In this document: piece by piece, positions 1 through 7,887 of the stretch
How positions within the stretch are numbered: position 1 is the stretch's first letter
Layout of the letters: the number at the start of each line of letters is the position of its first letter
NCBI GenBank assembly: GCA_947467375.1
Contig: CANIHL010000012.1
Coordinates: forward strand, 1 to 35,887
Direction: 5' to 3'
From: Acidimicrobiaceae bacterium
GTDB lineage: Bacteria > Actinomycetota > Acidimicrobiia > Acidimicrobiales > Ilumatobacteraceae
DNA: 35,887 nucleotides
Program-made: the position numbers and the translations under genes
Notes under the pieces: model-generated
What the model was told of the DNA's origin: nothing
The model's database searches: none
The model's input: only the letters and a program-made list of their open reading frames with translations

Positions 1-1982
1 AAGCGCCAACACTGTGGGACGTGGACTTTGGCACAGCGGTTGCACAAGCCGAACTTGAAGACCGCGAGCGCCCTGGTGCGTATCACTCCATCAACTTCGC
101 ACGAACCGATGGCACTGGCAACGTCACCATTGCCACTACTCGACCAGAATTAATTCCTGCGTGCGTAGCACTCGTTGCTCACCCAGATGACCCGCGTTAT
201 CAGCCACTGTTTGGCAAAACTGTGCGCACTCCGTTATTCGATGTTGAAGTTCCTGTCGTTGCACACGAACTTGCTCAAATTGACAAGGGCACTGGCATTG
301 CCATGATTTGTACATTCGGCGACCTCACCGACGTCATTTGGTGGCGCGAACTTAATTTGCCAACTCGGCCAGTGATTGGTCGCGACGGCCGCATTGTTGC
401 CGACATGCCTGACTGGATTACGTCAGCAACAGGAACTGCAAACTACGCAGCACTCGCTGGAAAAGGCGTGAAGCAAGCGCAAACAGCAATCGTTGACATG
501 CTGCGCACAAGCGGCGACATGAACGGCGAGCCAGAGCCAATTACTCACCCTGTGAAGTTCTTTGAAAAGGGTGACCGCCCACTTGAAATCGTGACTAGCC
601 GACAGTGGTACATCCGCAATGGTGGTCGCGACGAAGTACTGCGTGCTGCATTGTTGAAGCGTGGCGACGAGCTTGCATGGCACCCCGACTTCATGCAACA
701 CCGCTACACCAACTGGGTTGGCGGGCTGAACGGCGACTGGCTCATCAGTCGTCAGCGTTACTTCGGAGTTCCGATTCCGTTGTGGTATCCACTTACCGCC
801 GCAGGCGAACCTGACTTCAATAACCCAATCATTCCTAGCGAATCAGACCTGCCGATCGACCCAAGTTCTGACATCCCTGCCGGCTTCACCGAAGCACAAC
901 GCGGAGTCGTTGGCGGATTCATGGGCGAACCAGATGTCATGGACACATGGGCAACATCGTCACTCACTCCGCAAATTGCGGGCCGTTGGATTGACGACCA
1001 GAATTTGTTTAACAACATCTTCCCGATGGATGTTCGCCCGCAAGCTCACGACATCATTCGTACATGGTTGTTTGCCACCACCGTTCGTTCGCACTTCGAG
1101 CACAACATTGCACCATGGAAGAACGCTGCGTTGTCGGGATGGATTCTTGATCCAGACCGCAAAAAGATGTCGAAGTCAAAGGGCAACGTCGTAACACCAA
1201 TCGATTTGTTTGAGCAGTACGGCAGCGATGCAGTTCGCTACTGGGCAGCAAGTGCTCGTCCTGGAGTTGATACCGCATTCAGCGAAGACCAAATGAAGGT
1301 CGGCCGCAAACTTGCGACAAAATTGTTGAACGTCACCAAGTTCGTACTCGGCTTCGGTGAGGCAAACCCAACTGCCACTCCAACAGAAGCAGTTGACATT
1401 GCCATGCTCGCCCGCTTGGCATCAGTTGTTGACGAAGCAACTACTGCTTTCGAAACATACGACTACGCGCGAGCGCTCGAGAAGTCCGAATCATTCTTCT
1501 GGTGGTTCTGTGACGACTACGTAGAACTCGTGAAAACTCGCGCATATTCGGAAGGCGCTGGTTCAGATTCTGCTCGCGCAGCGTTACAACGCGCACTCAG
1601 CACACTGCAACGATTGTTTGCACCGCACATTCCATTTGCAACCGAAGAGGTGTGGAGTTGGTGGCAAACCGGAAGCATTCACCGTGCAACGTGGCCAACA
1701 CGTGCAGACTTGCTCGGCGGAACAACCGATGTTGAATCAACCGAAGACTTGCTCGATGCTGTGTGCAACGTGCTCGCTGTCATTCGCCGTACCAAAACCG
1801 AAGCAAAAGTTTCACAGCGCGCCGAAGTTGAACACGTGCTCGTTTCTGCAACTGATACTCAAGTATCACTTTTGCAATTGGGTCTCGTTGACTTGCTGAA
1901 CGCTGGTGTTGCTCAAAAGATTGAGTTCGTCGCGCATGCAAGTGAGCACATTTCAACAACTGTTCGCTTGTTGGCCCAATGA
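1..1982 (+). CDS. valS: Valine--tRNA ligase, 3' part (5' end outside window)
   Basis: This class I aminoacyl-tRNA synthetase charges tRNA-Val in the cytosol. The reading frame is open from the first base of the window, so the N-terminal HIGH half of the active site lies upstream. About 660 residues are visible. They begin just before the CP1 editing domain (TTRPELIPACVALVAHPDD, then KGTGIAMICTFGD), followed by a DTWATSSLTPQ segment and the ATP-binding KMSKSKGN loop near bases 1161-1184. The C-terminal anticodon-binding helical domain follows (SFFWWFCDDYVELVK). From memory of the family, the TTRPEL and DTWATSSLTP spellings resemble the archaeal-type ValS clade more than the E. coli type. The stop codon overlaps the next start in an ATGA arrangement, so translation of the LCP gene is probably coupled. 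Identity is secure; the clade assignment is tentative. Confidence 0.95.
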   Translation, partial: APTLWDVDFGTAVAQAELEDRERPGAYHSINFARTDGTGNVTIATTRPELIPACVALVAHPDDPRYQPLFGKTVRTPLFDVEVPVVAHELAQIDKGTGIAMICTFGDLTDVIWWRELNLPTRPVIGRDGRIVADMPDWITSATGTANYAALAGKGVKQAQTAIVDMLRTSGDMNGEPEPITHPVKFFEKGDRPLEIVTSRQWYIRNGGRDEVLRAALLKRGDELAWHPDFMQHRYTNWVGGLNGDWLISRQRYFGVPIPLWYPLTAAGEPDFNNPIIPSESDLPIDPSSDIPAGFTEAQRGVVGGFMGEPDVMDTWATSSLTPQIAGRWIDDQNLFNNIFPMDVRPQAHDIIRTWLFATTVRSHFEHNIAPWKNAALSGWILDPDRKKMSKSKGNVVTPIDLFEQYGSDAVRYWAASARPGVDTAFSEDQMKVGRKLATKLLNVTKFVLGFGEANPTATPTEAVDIAMLARLASVVDEATTAFETYDYARALEKSESFFWWFCDDYVELVKTRAYSEGAGSDSARAALQRALSTLQRLFAPHIPFATEEVWSWWQTGSIHRATWPTRADLLGGTTDVESTEDLLDAVCNVLAVIRRTKTEAKVSQRAEVEHVLVSATDTQVSLLQLGLVDLLNAGVAQKIEFVAHASEHISTTVRLLAQ

Positions 1983-3238
1983 CCAAATACCGGCGCCCGC
2001 GCTCGCACTATGCGGTGCTCATATTCAACATTGCAATTGCCGCTTCATTGCTCATCGTTGGTGGTGGCCTGTTGTATGCAGGCCAGCGACTAGGTGCTCG
2101 TCAAGTTGTCAGTTTGAATCGTGGCGACGGCGTAGCCGTCAACGAAGACGCCAATATCGCTCCATCAGACCAATGGAACCTCAGCGAGGGCGACCTCGAC
2201 GCGAAGAACTTCCTCCTCACGGGCTCCGACAACGGCAGCTGTGTAGACCCAAATTCCCCATATGCAGGGGCTTTTGGTGACCGCACATCATTTGGCGAAC
2301 GCAGCGACACCATCATGATTATTCGGGTCAACCCGAAGGACAACCAAGCCGCATTTCTCTCGTTTCCACGCGACCTGTGGGTGAAGATTGCAGGATCAAC
2401 ACGATCGAACCGAATTAACACTGCATTCGAACGCAAGAACCCCAACACGCTTGCTGACACCATTTATCAAAACTTCGGAATCAACATTGATCACTACGTC
2501 AACATCGACTTTTGCGCCTTTAAAGAAATCGTGGATGCCGTTGGTGGAGTAAAGGTTCCATTTCTCTACGAAACCCGAGACAAGAAAACAGGTCTGTACG
2601 TTCCAGCACCGAGTTGCTTTGAGTTCAGCGGTGATCATGCACTCGCTTATGTGCGTTCACGCTCGGGTTATTCGTATTTTGACACCGCAAAAAATGCATG
2701 GGTTGCAGATGGAACTTCCGATCTCGGGCGAATTAGTCGCCAGCAAGACTTCATCCGCCGTGCAATGCAGCGTGCGCTCGACAAGGGATCATCAAGTCCC
2801 AAAGTTGCAAATCAACTCTTAAATGCAGCATTAAAGAACGTCATTACCGATGACCGGCTTACTCCTATCACCATGTTGCAACTTGCTCAAGCAATGCGCA
2901 ATTTGAACACCAGTGGAATTCCTACATACACAGTTGAAAGTTCCGGTCAAATGATTGGTGACCAAGCTGTACTTGTTCCGCGAATTCAAAACGACACCAT
3001 GCGCGAAATTCTTGCGCTGTTTCAAGGCAAGGCAAGTTTTGCAACACCTGGTTCTGCTGCGAACAATCCTTCGCCAGACGCCACTTCTGCCGAAGGAGCC
3101 ATGGGAGCAATTATTTCCACTGTCGCCTATTTGAATACACAACCAAGTAACGGTGTTACGCCTCCAACAATTCCTGTTGTTGCACCAGAACAAAACACCT
3201 ATGGCGTTTCGCCACCTAACGACCCAAGCTGTCGTTAG
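1979..3238 (+). CDS. LytR-CpsA-Psr (LCP) family cell-envelope protein
   Basis: LCP proteins are extracytoplasmic, membrane-anchored phosphotransferases that attach polyprenyl-linked glycopolymers to peptidoglycan. In actinobacteria they typically attach arabinogalactan-like or teichoic polymers. This 419-residue protein has a basic N-terminus, one membrane segment at about residues 11-33 and a linker. The LCP domain starts near residue 75 and shows RSDTIMIIRV (108-117), FPRDLWV with R131-D132, RINTAF with R145, the YVRSRS block (224-229) and GRISRQQDF (250-258). These match the conserved Arg/Asp residues that bind the pyrophosphate lipid. The C-terminal 120 residues are low in complexity (Pro, Thr, Asn, Ser) and hold no LytR_C domain; a separate LytR_C protein lies at 35137-35703. 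The start overlaps the valS stop. It converges with and overlaps the VWA gene by four bases. Confidence 0.9.
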   Translation: MTKYRRPRSHYAVLIFNIAIAASLLIVGGGLLYAGQRLGARQVVSLNRGDGVAVNEDANIAPSDQWNLSEGDLDAKNFLLTGSDNGSCVDPNSPYAGAFGDRTSFGERSDTIMIIRVNPKDNQAAFLSFPRDLWVKIAGSTRSNRINTAFERKNPNTLADTIYQNFGINIDHYVNIDFCAFKEIVDAVGGVKVPFLYETRDKKTGLYVPAPSCFEFSGDHALAYVRSRSGYSYFDTAKNAWVADGTSDLGRISRQQDFIRRAMQRALDKGSSSPKVANQLLNAALKNVITDDRLTPITMLQLAQAMRNLNTSGIPTYTVESSGQMIGDQAVLVPRIQNDTMREILALFQGKASFATPGSAANNPSPDATSAEGAMGAIISTVAYLNTQPSNGVTPPTIPVVAPEQNTYGVSPPNDPSCR

Positions 3239-4152
3239 TCAAGCACGCGACGCATAGCGTCGGGAATATCACTAGGACCACTCACTGTTGTAAACCGTGC
3301 TCCAACAGCATCGGCAAACGCTCGCGCCTCTGCATCATCTTCTAATGGTGCAATCACCACAAGTTCGTCCAACGACTTCGCTGCCGCTCGAGCATCGCCA
3401 TCTACTGTTGCTCGACAATCAGACAACAACACGGTGATTCGCCTGGATGCCCGCGAACGCGCAAGTTGCTCGCGCGATGCATGCAATGCTCCAGCCAAGT
3501 CGGTTGTGCCAAACCCCCGAAGCGCAAGCACGGTGTTCACCACGTCATCGCCAGACTTATGAACGTCTTGTGACTTCGCCGCAATTACGTCTTTTCCGAA
3601 TACCAGCACGCTGTAGTCAGCTGGCTCACGGGCAGCAATAGAGGCTGCAGCCATTGCCGAATTGGCAAGTGGCTTGCCACCCATTGAGCCACTGCGGTCC
3701 ACCACAAGGCTGATGGCTGTTCCTGGCTTCAACCATCCACGCACTCGCAACTCATCAGCATCTACAACACCAGTTGCGCGCAATTCGTTTAGCGCATCCA
3801 AGCTTGCATCAATATCAATGTCGCCAGCATCGGGTTGATATTTGCGCAGCGACATTTTCCCAATTCCGCGCGGTCGAGGTTTTCCACTTTGTGCCAGTTC
3901 AATCAAAATTCGTCCGGCAAGTTTTCGTGCGAGTTCACGTAATGCAGGGTCGGTTGCAGCTGTTAAGTCGGCAAGCATCGACAACGTTTCATCTGGCGAA
4001 TTCTGCATCGCCTCATCGAAAGCAACTTCGTCAAGTTCGCCAACTTCAGGAGAGATCTCTTCAAACCCTGAATGCTTCGACAATTCTTTGCGCGATGTGG
4101 TGCGCTTGCTTGCCTGCTGCGCTGCCTGTTCGGCCTGCGCGCCTTCTTTCAC
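3235..4152 (-). CDS. VWA-domain protein (CoxE/BchD-like), partner of MoxR ATPase
   Basis: The protein has 305 residues. Residues 1-145 are charged and helical, followed by a von Willebrand factor A domain with a complete MIDAS metal site: DRSGS at D152/S154/S156, a Thr near 216-217 in GFGTTDLAG, and Asp 245 in LLSDCRA. Proteins of this layout work with MoxR-type AAA+ ATPases as metal-dependent adaptors that help assemble or activate client enzymes, for example the CoxD-CoxE, Mox and NorQ-NorD pairs. It starts with GTG and shares one base with the stop of the upstream MoxR gene (TAGTG), so the two are translationally coupled. No signal peptide is visible, so it is probably cytosolic. The client is not shown by the sequence. 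The closest candidate is the alcohol dehydrogenase at the head of the same gene string. Confidence 0.85.
   Translation of the reverse strand: MKEGAQAEQAAQQASKRTTSRKELSKHSGFEEISPEVGELDEVAFDEAMQNSPDETLSMLADLTAATDPALRELARKLAGRILIELAQSGKPRPRGIGKMSLRKYQPDAGDIDIDASLDALNELRATGVVDADELRVRGWLKPGTAISLVVDRSGSMGGKPLANSAMAAASIAAREPADYSVLVFGKDVIAAKSQDVHKSGDDVVNTVLALRGFGTTDLAGALHASREQLARSRASRRITVLLSDCRATVDGDARAAAKSLDELVVIAPLEDDAEARAFADAVGARFTTVSGPSDIPDAMRRVLD
3248..3262. terminator. Small perfect hairpin at the end of convergent LCP and VWA genes
   Basis: CGACGC-ATA-GCGTCG forms a six-base-pair stem with a three-base loop ten bases after the LCP stop, inside the last codons of the VWA gene. No T-run follows on either strand, so a terminator role is weakly supported. 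Confidence 0.22.
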
Positions 4153-5096
4153 TAATGGGAGTTCGTTGCCCCAGTCGGGGCGCCAACTTTTCCCGCGTCG
4201 CCGTCTTCCGGCTTCACACCAAACACATCCGCGAAGATTTCAGTAATCACTTCTTCTGCGGTGCGCACATTTCCCTCGCGCAACTTCACCCGACCTGTAA
4301 GCGCCACAAGCGCACTGTCTAAGCCAATCGCAGTTGTTTCAACTGATGCATTGCGCATCGCCGACAAACTTGCAGCCACTACTGCGGTGTCAATGGCACC
4401 ACGGACCGATGAACCAAAACGCAAATCGGAATGATTACGAGTACGTCGCACCATTTCCACAACTAATGCCACCCAGTCACGCGACACCTTTGCCTTGCTG
4501 TTCTGTTTTGTGGTTTCGCGAATCACGATTTCTACTTCGTCTGCTGCGCTTTGATATGTCATTGCAACGCGACATACACGGTCATATACCGCACTTGAAA
4601 TACGCGCTGTGCCCACTGCATCAAATGGATTCATCGCTGCAACAAGCCGGAACCCAGCAGCGCTTTTCACGGTGCCAAGACGCGGAACCGTAATTTCACC
4701 TTCGCTCATCACAGTGATGAGCACGTTCAACGTTTCTTCCGGAATGCGATTGATTTCTTCTACATACAACAACGAACCATCACGCAATGCCGACACCAGT
4801 GGTCCATCAACAAATACGTCGGCGCTGTAGCCATCGGTCAGCACTCGTGCGGGGTCGAAGTGCCCAACCAAACGTGCTGGCGTAAGTTCTGCATTGCCTT
4901 CAACGAAGGCGAAACCTACGCCAAGTGCTTCGGCAACAGACCGCAAAAGCGTTGATTTTCCTGTACCTGGAGGGCCTTCTAACAAGATGTGGCGACCACC
5001 ATGCAATGCAGCGACGACAAGTTCTAGTTCGCGCGCGCGACCAACAACCGAAGCTGCCGAAACGCGAAGAACGTCGCTTGCCGACGCTGCTGCCAT
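4152..5096 (-). CDS. MoxR-family AAA+ ATPase
   Basis: This 314-residue AAA+ ATPase of the MoxR group acts as a chaperone that remodels or activates enzyme complexes together with VWA partners. Visible motifs are Walker A GPPGTGKST (41-49), Walker B LLYVEEINR (109-117), the sensor-1 region AAMNPFDAVG (153-162) and a C-terminal lid with DLRFGSSVRG. The length is normal for the family. The ATG start lies 12 bases after the stop of the alcohol dehydrogenase gene, and the end is coupled to the VWA gene, which gives the order ADH - MoxR - VWA. No good Shine-Dalgarno sequence or close TANNNT hexamer is seen before this start, consistent with a position inside an operon. The link to dehydrogenase maturation is inference from gene order and from the founding MoxR of methanol oxidation. 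Confidence 0.92.
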   Translation of the reverse strand: MAAASASDVLRVSAASVVGRARELELVVAALHGGRHILLEGPPGTGKSTLLRSVAEALGVGFAFVEGNAELTPARLVGHFDPARVLTDGYSADVFVDGPLVSALRDGSLLYVEEINRIPEETLNVLITVMSEGEITVPRLGTVKSAAGFRLVAAMNPFDAVGTARISSAVYDRVCRVAMTYQSAADEVEIVIRETTKQNSKAKVSRDWVALVVEMVRRTRNHSDLRFGSSVRGAIDTAVVAASLSAMRNASVETTAIGLDSALVALTGRVKLREGNVRTAEEVITEIFADVFGVKPEDGDAGKVGAPTGATNSH

Positions 5097-5108
5097 GAGT
5101 GTGACTAA

Positions 5109-6221
5109 CTAGTCGAACTTAATAACGCCACGGATGTTTTCTCCGTCGCGCATTGCTCGGTAACCCTCGTTGATGTCGCTCAGTTTGTATTCCTTGGTGA
5201 CAAGACCGTCGAGGTCGAGCTGACCTTCGCGATATAGACCCATCAACTTTGGAATGTCCGAGCGTGGGTTGCCCGAACCAAACAACGAACCAACCAACTG
5301 CTTTTCCATCAACGTCAGGTCGAGCAAGCTCATGCCTGCACCGAACTCAGTTGCTGGGTGAATGTTGGTTACAACAACACGACCGCGCTTTGCAGTGAGT
5401 GCCATCGCTTCGTGAATAACTGCGCCGTTTCCAACGCCCATGGTCATGATCACTTTGTTGGCCATGGTTCCCCATGTGAGTTCTTGCAGCAGTGGCAATG
5501 CTTCAGCCATTGAGTTTGCAGTGTGTGTTGCACCGAACTCCATTGCCTTCTCACGCTTGAATTCCACTGGGTCAATTGCAACGATGCGCTTTGCACCAGC
5601 AATACGAGCACCCTGAATTGCGTTCGCACCAATTCCGCCGGCACCTACAACGACAACTGTGTCGCCAGGTTTTACTTCAGCGGCGTACACGCTTGATCCC
5701 CAACCGGTAACTACACCGCAACCGAGCAAGCACGCGCGGTCAAGAGGGACATCCTTTTCAATCTTGATGCAACTTGCTTCGTGCACAACCGTGTGTTCAG
5801 CAAATGTTCCAAGCAAGCACATAATGCCAACGTCTTTCCCGCCGGCATGGTGACGCGATGTTTGGTCACTGATTTGCTTTCCTGTTGCCATGAACGCACC
5901 AAGGTCGCACAAGTTTTGATGTCCAGTACTGCAACTGACGCAACGACCACATGACGGAATGAACCCGAACACCACGTGATCGCCAGGTGCTAGCCAACTG
6001 ACGTTCGATCCAACTTGTTGAACAACTCCAGCGCCTTCGTGGCCACCGATAATTGGCAATTCGAATGGCAAGTCACCCGTAACCAAGTGCTCATCGCTGT
6101 GACACATTCCAGAAGCGGCAAGTTTGACCAACACTTCGTTTGGACCTGGCGCATCAAGTTCAATTTCTTCGATTGTCCATGGAGCATTCAACTCCCACAA
6201 CACTGCTGCCTTTGTCTTCAC
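5109..6221 (-). CDS. NDMA-dependent (mycofactocin-linked) alcohol dehydrogenase
   Basis: This zinc-dependent medium-chain dehydrogenase of 370 residues oxidises alcohols with a tightly bound nicotinamide. Family members with this signature cannot exchange their NAD and were named for the artificial acceptor NDMA; mycofactocin is taken to be the natural acceptor. Visible are catalytic zinc ligands C40 with H61-E62 and C168 (LLGCGV), four structural-zinc cysteines (C91, C94, C97, C105), and the Rossmann glycine motif GAGGIG (193-198). The start is GTG with a strong Shine-Dalgarno GAGGGGG (bases 6227-6233) five bases upstream. The gene is divergent from the mycofactocin operon and heads the ADH-MoxR-VWA string. 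The family call rests on overall sequence resemblance and on the neighbouring mft genes. Confidence 0.92.
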   Translation of the reverse strand: MKTKAAVLWELNAPWTIEEIELDAPGPNEVLVKLAASGMCHSDEHLVTGDLPFELPIIGGHEGAGVVQQVGSNVSWLAPGDHVVFGFIPSCGRCVSCSTGHQNLCDLGAFMATGKQISDQTSRHHAGGKDVGIMCLLGTFAEHTVVHEASCIKIEKDVPLDRACLLGCGVVTGWGSSVYAAEVKPGDTVVVVGAGGIGANAIQGARIAGAKRIVAIDPVEFKREKAMEFGATHTANSMAEALPLLQELTWGTMANKVIMTMGVGNGAVIHEAMALTAKRGRVVVTNIHPATEFGAGMSLLDLTLMEKQLVGSLFGSGNPRSDIPKLMGLYREGQLDLDGLVTKEYKLSDINEGYRAMRDGENIRGVIKFD

Positions 6222-6226
6222 ACTGA

Positions 6227-6233
6227 CCCCCTC
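6227..6233 (-). promoter_or_regulatory. Shine-Dalgarno site that fixes the alcohol dehydrogenase GTG start
   Basis: GAGGGGG on the minus strand ends five bases before GTG 6221. It is one of the few clear Shine-Dalgarno sites in the window and supports the GTG start over later candidates. Confidence 0.7.
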
Positions 6234-6328
6234 GTCACGGTCGCCAGGCGCAGGGTGCGTCGGCGAGATACTGGCTCTATTGTTGCCCAGCCATCGGCGC
6301 TGACGCTACCCCGAGCCCGCAGCCTGAG

Positions 6329-6334
6329 TACTGT
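6329..6334 (+). promoter_or_regulatory. -10 hexamer for a leaderless mftA transcript
   Basis: TACTGT lies eight bases before the mftA ATG (6343), and no Shine-Dalgarno sequence is at a usable distance. The spacing places transcription start at or next to the start codon. The remainder of the ~120-base divergent region (6222-6342) shows no convincing -35 box or operator palindrome. Confidence 0.45.
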
Positions 6335-6342
6335 GGACGGTG

Positions 6343-6492
6343 ATGGACACCACAGCACCACTAGCCGTAGATACCGCCCAGGCCCAGACTGCAAGCCACA
6401 ACAGCGTTTCCTCGGCAACCACCACACCGCACATCGTTGAAGAACTCCTCGTTGAGGAAATTTCTATCGACGGCATGTGTGGCGTGTACTAA
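6343..6492 (+). CDS. mftA: Mycofactocin precursor peptide MftA
   Basis: A 49-codon gene encodes a short peptide ending in the diagnostic C-terminus EEISIDGMCGVY. In the established pathway the last Val-Tyr is decarboxylated and cross-linked by MftC, then cut off by MftE to become the core of mycofactocin. The upstream part is an Ala/Thr/Ser-rich leader (MDTTAPLAVDTAQ...) and is longer than in the roughly 30-residue mycobacterial MftA; the acidic helix HIVEELLVEE before the core is typical. The ATG lies eight bases after a TANNNT hexamer and lacks a Shine-Dalgarno site, and an in-frame GTG sits directly before it at 6340. The stop is followed after 17 bases by mftB. The exact ending and the position just before mftB-mftC make the call very firm. 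Confidence 0.96.
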   Translation: MDTTAPLAVDTAQAQTASHNSVSSATTTPHIVEELLVEEISIDGMCGVY

Positions 6493-6509
6493 CTCGCAGT
6501 CGCTTCACC

Positions 6510-6779
6510 ATGACCGTCACCCTGGATTCAGCGTGTGAGTTGCACCCTCAAGTTGCACTTCGCCCAGAACCCTTCGGCGCACTTGCCTATCACTACGGCA
6601 ATCGCAAACTTGTTTTTTTAAAACACCCAGACGTTGTAGCTGTGCTGCGCGATGTAGCAGCACACGACACACTCGCTGACACCTTGGTTGCGCACAATGT
6701 TGCGCCAGAGCGTTGGAATTCATTTGTGAGCGCACTCAGCTCACTTGAGACATCGGAGATCATTCGTGTCCGTCAGTAA
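6510..6779 (+). CDS. mftB: Mycofactocin peptide chaperone MftB (RRE domain)
   Basis: This small protein of 89 residues belongs to the RiPP recognition element (PqqD-like) group. It binds the MftA leader and presents the peptide to MftC. The characteristic start LHPQVALRPEPFGALAYHYG is followed by KLVFLKHPDVVAVL, the beta-hairpin and helix of the fold. The ATG at 6510 is chosen because it gives the usual MftB length; an open GTG at 6477 would overlap mftA and add 11 unrelated residues. The last codons overlap the mftC start by 14 bases, and the C-terminal coding sequence carries the mftC ribosome binding site. It acts in the cytosol as a complex with MftC. Confidence 0.93.
   Translation: MTVTLDSACELHPQVALRPEPFGALAYHYGNRKLVFLKHPDVVAVLRDVAAHDTLADTLVAHNVAPERWNSFVSALSSLETSEIIRVRQ
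6755..6758 (+). promoter_or_regulatory. Shine-Dalgarno site that fixes the mftC GTG start
   Basis: GGAG lies seven bases before GTG 6766, inside the end of mftB. It supports the GTG start and translational coupling over the ATG further upstream at 6745. Confidence 0.6.
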
Positions 6780-7887
6780 CTTAACCACACAACTCAAGGG
6801 CGGGCTTGACGCGCCAATTTGTTTGACATGGGAACTCACCTATGCCTGCAACTTGCAGTGCATCCATTGTTTGTCCAGCAGCGGTCGTCGCGACCCTCGC
6901 GAGCTCGACACCGATCAAGTGAAGAATGTGCTCGATCAATTACGCGACTTGCAAGTGTTCTACATCAACATCGGTGGCGGCGAGCCAATGATTCGCAAAG
7001 ACTTCTTCGAGATTCTTGAACATGCCGAGCACAACAACATTGGCGTGAAGTTTTCCACCAACGGCACATACATCACTGCAGAAAATGCGAAGCGCCTTGC
7101 TTCCATGAACTACCTCGATATTCAAATCAGCATGGACGGCGTTGACCGTGCAACAAATGACGCCGTGCGTGGTGAAGGTTCGTTCGACACATCTATTGCT
7201 GCAATGAACCACTTGCGTGATGCAAACTTCGGGCCGTTCAAAATTTCTGTAGTCATGACCCGACACAACGTTGATCAGCTCGATGCTTTCAAACAACTTG
7301 CAGATAGCTACGGCGCGCAACTCCGTATCACGCGCTTGCGTCCTGCGGGACGTGGTGCAGATACATGGAATGAATTGCACCCAACTCAAACTCAACAGCG
7401 ACAGATCTATAACTGGCTTATTGCACATGGCGACAACGTGCTTACTGGCGACTCGTTCTTCCATCTCAATGCATTTGGTGAATCGCTTCCAGGTTTGAAC
7501 TTATGTGGCGCTGGTCGCGTGGTGTGCCTCATCGACCCAATTGGCGATGTATACGCGTGCCCTTTCGTGATTCACGATCAATTCAAAGCAGGCTCGGTGC
7601 ACGATGAGGGCGGTTTTGCGAACGTGTGGCGAAACAGTGATCTTTTCCTCTCGCTACGCGAACCAGAGTCCGAAGGTGCGTGCACGTCGTGCGGTAACTA
7701 TGACTCATGCCAAGGCGGTTGCATGGCAGCAAAGTTCTTTACTGGTTTGCCACTCGATGGCCCAGACCCTGAATGTGTAATAGGTGCAGGCGAATCGCTA
7801 CTGAAGAGCGCAACCGTGACCCTCATTCCAAAACCGAGCATGGACCATTCGCGTAAAGTTTCGGTAACTACTGGGGGAAATAAGTAA
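6766..7887 (+). CDS. mftC: Mycofactocin radical SAM maturase MftC
   Basis: This radical SAM-SPASM enzyme of 373 residues performs oxidative decarboxylation of the MftA C-terminal Tyr, then forms the Val-Tyr carbon-carbon link. The radical SAM cluster is C28-x3-C32-x2-C35 in TYACNLQCIHC. The GGEP motif follows (YINIGGGEPM). The C-terminal SPASM region has many cysteines (LCGAGRVVCLIDPIGDVYACP, then CTSCGNYDSCQGGC and PECV) for auxiliary Fe-S clusters. The GTG start at 6766 has a GGAG site seven bases upstream and overlaps the end of mftB. The stop shares one base with the plsY start (TAATG). All expected ligands are present, so the enzyme appears intact. Confidence 0.96.
   Translation: MSVSNLTTQLKGGLDAPICLTWELTYACNLQCIHCLSSSGRRDPRELDTDQVKNVLDQLRDLQVFYINIGGGEPMIRKDFFEILEHAEHNNIGVKFSTNGTYITAENAKRLASMNYLDIQISMDGVDRATNDAVRGEGSFDTSIAAMNHLRDANFGPFKISVVMTRHNVDQLDAFKQLADSYGAQLRITRLRPAGRGADTWNELHPTQTQQRQIYNWLIAHGDNVLTGDSFFHLNAFGESLPGLNLCGAGRVVCLIDPIGDVYACPFVIHDQFKAGSVHDEGGFANVWRNSDLFLSLREPESEGACTSCGNYDSCQGGCMAAKFFTGLPLDGPDPECVIGAGESLLKSATVTLIPKPSMDHSRKVSVTTGGNK

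Noticed and set aside
6015-6440. 141-codon open frame on the plus strand across the ADH / mftA gap
   Set aside because: It is antisense to the ADH start and out of frame with mftA, which has a diagnostic C-terminus.
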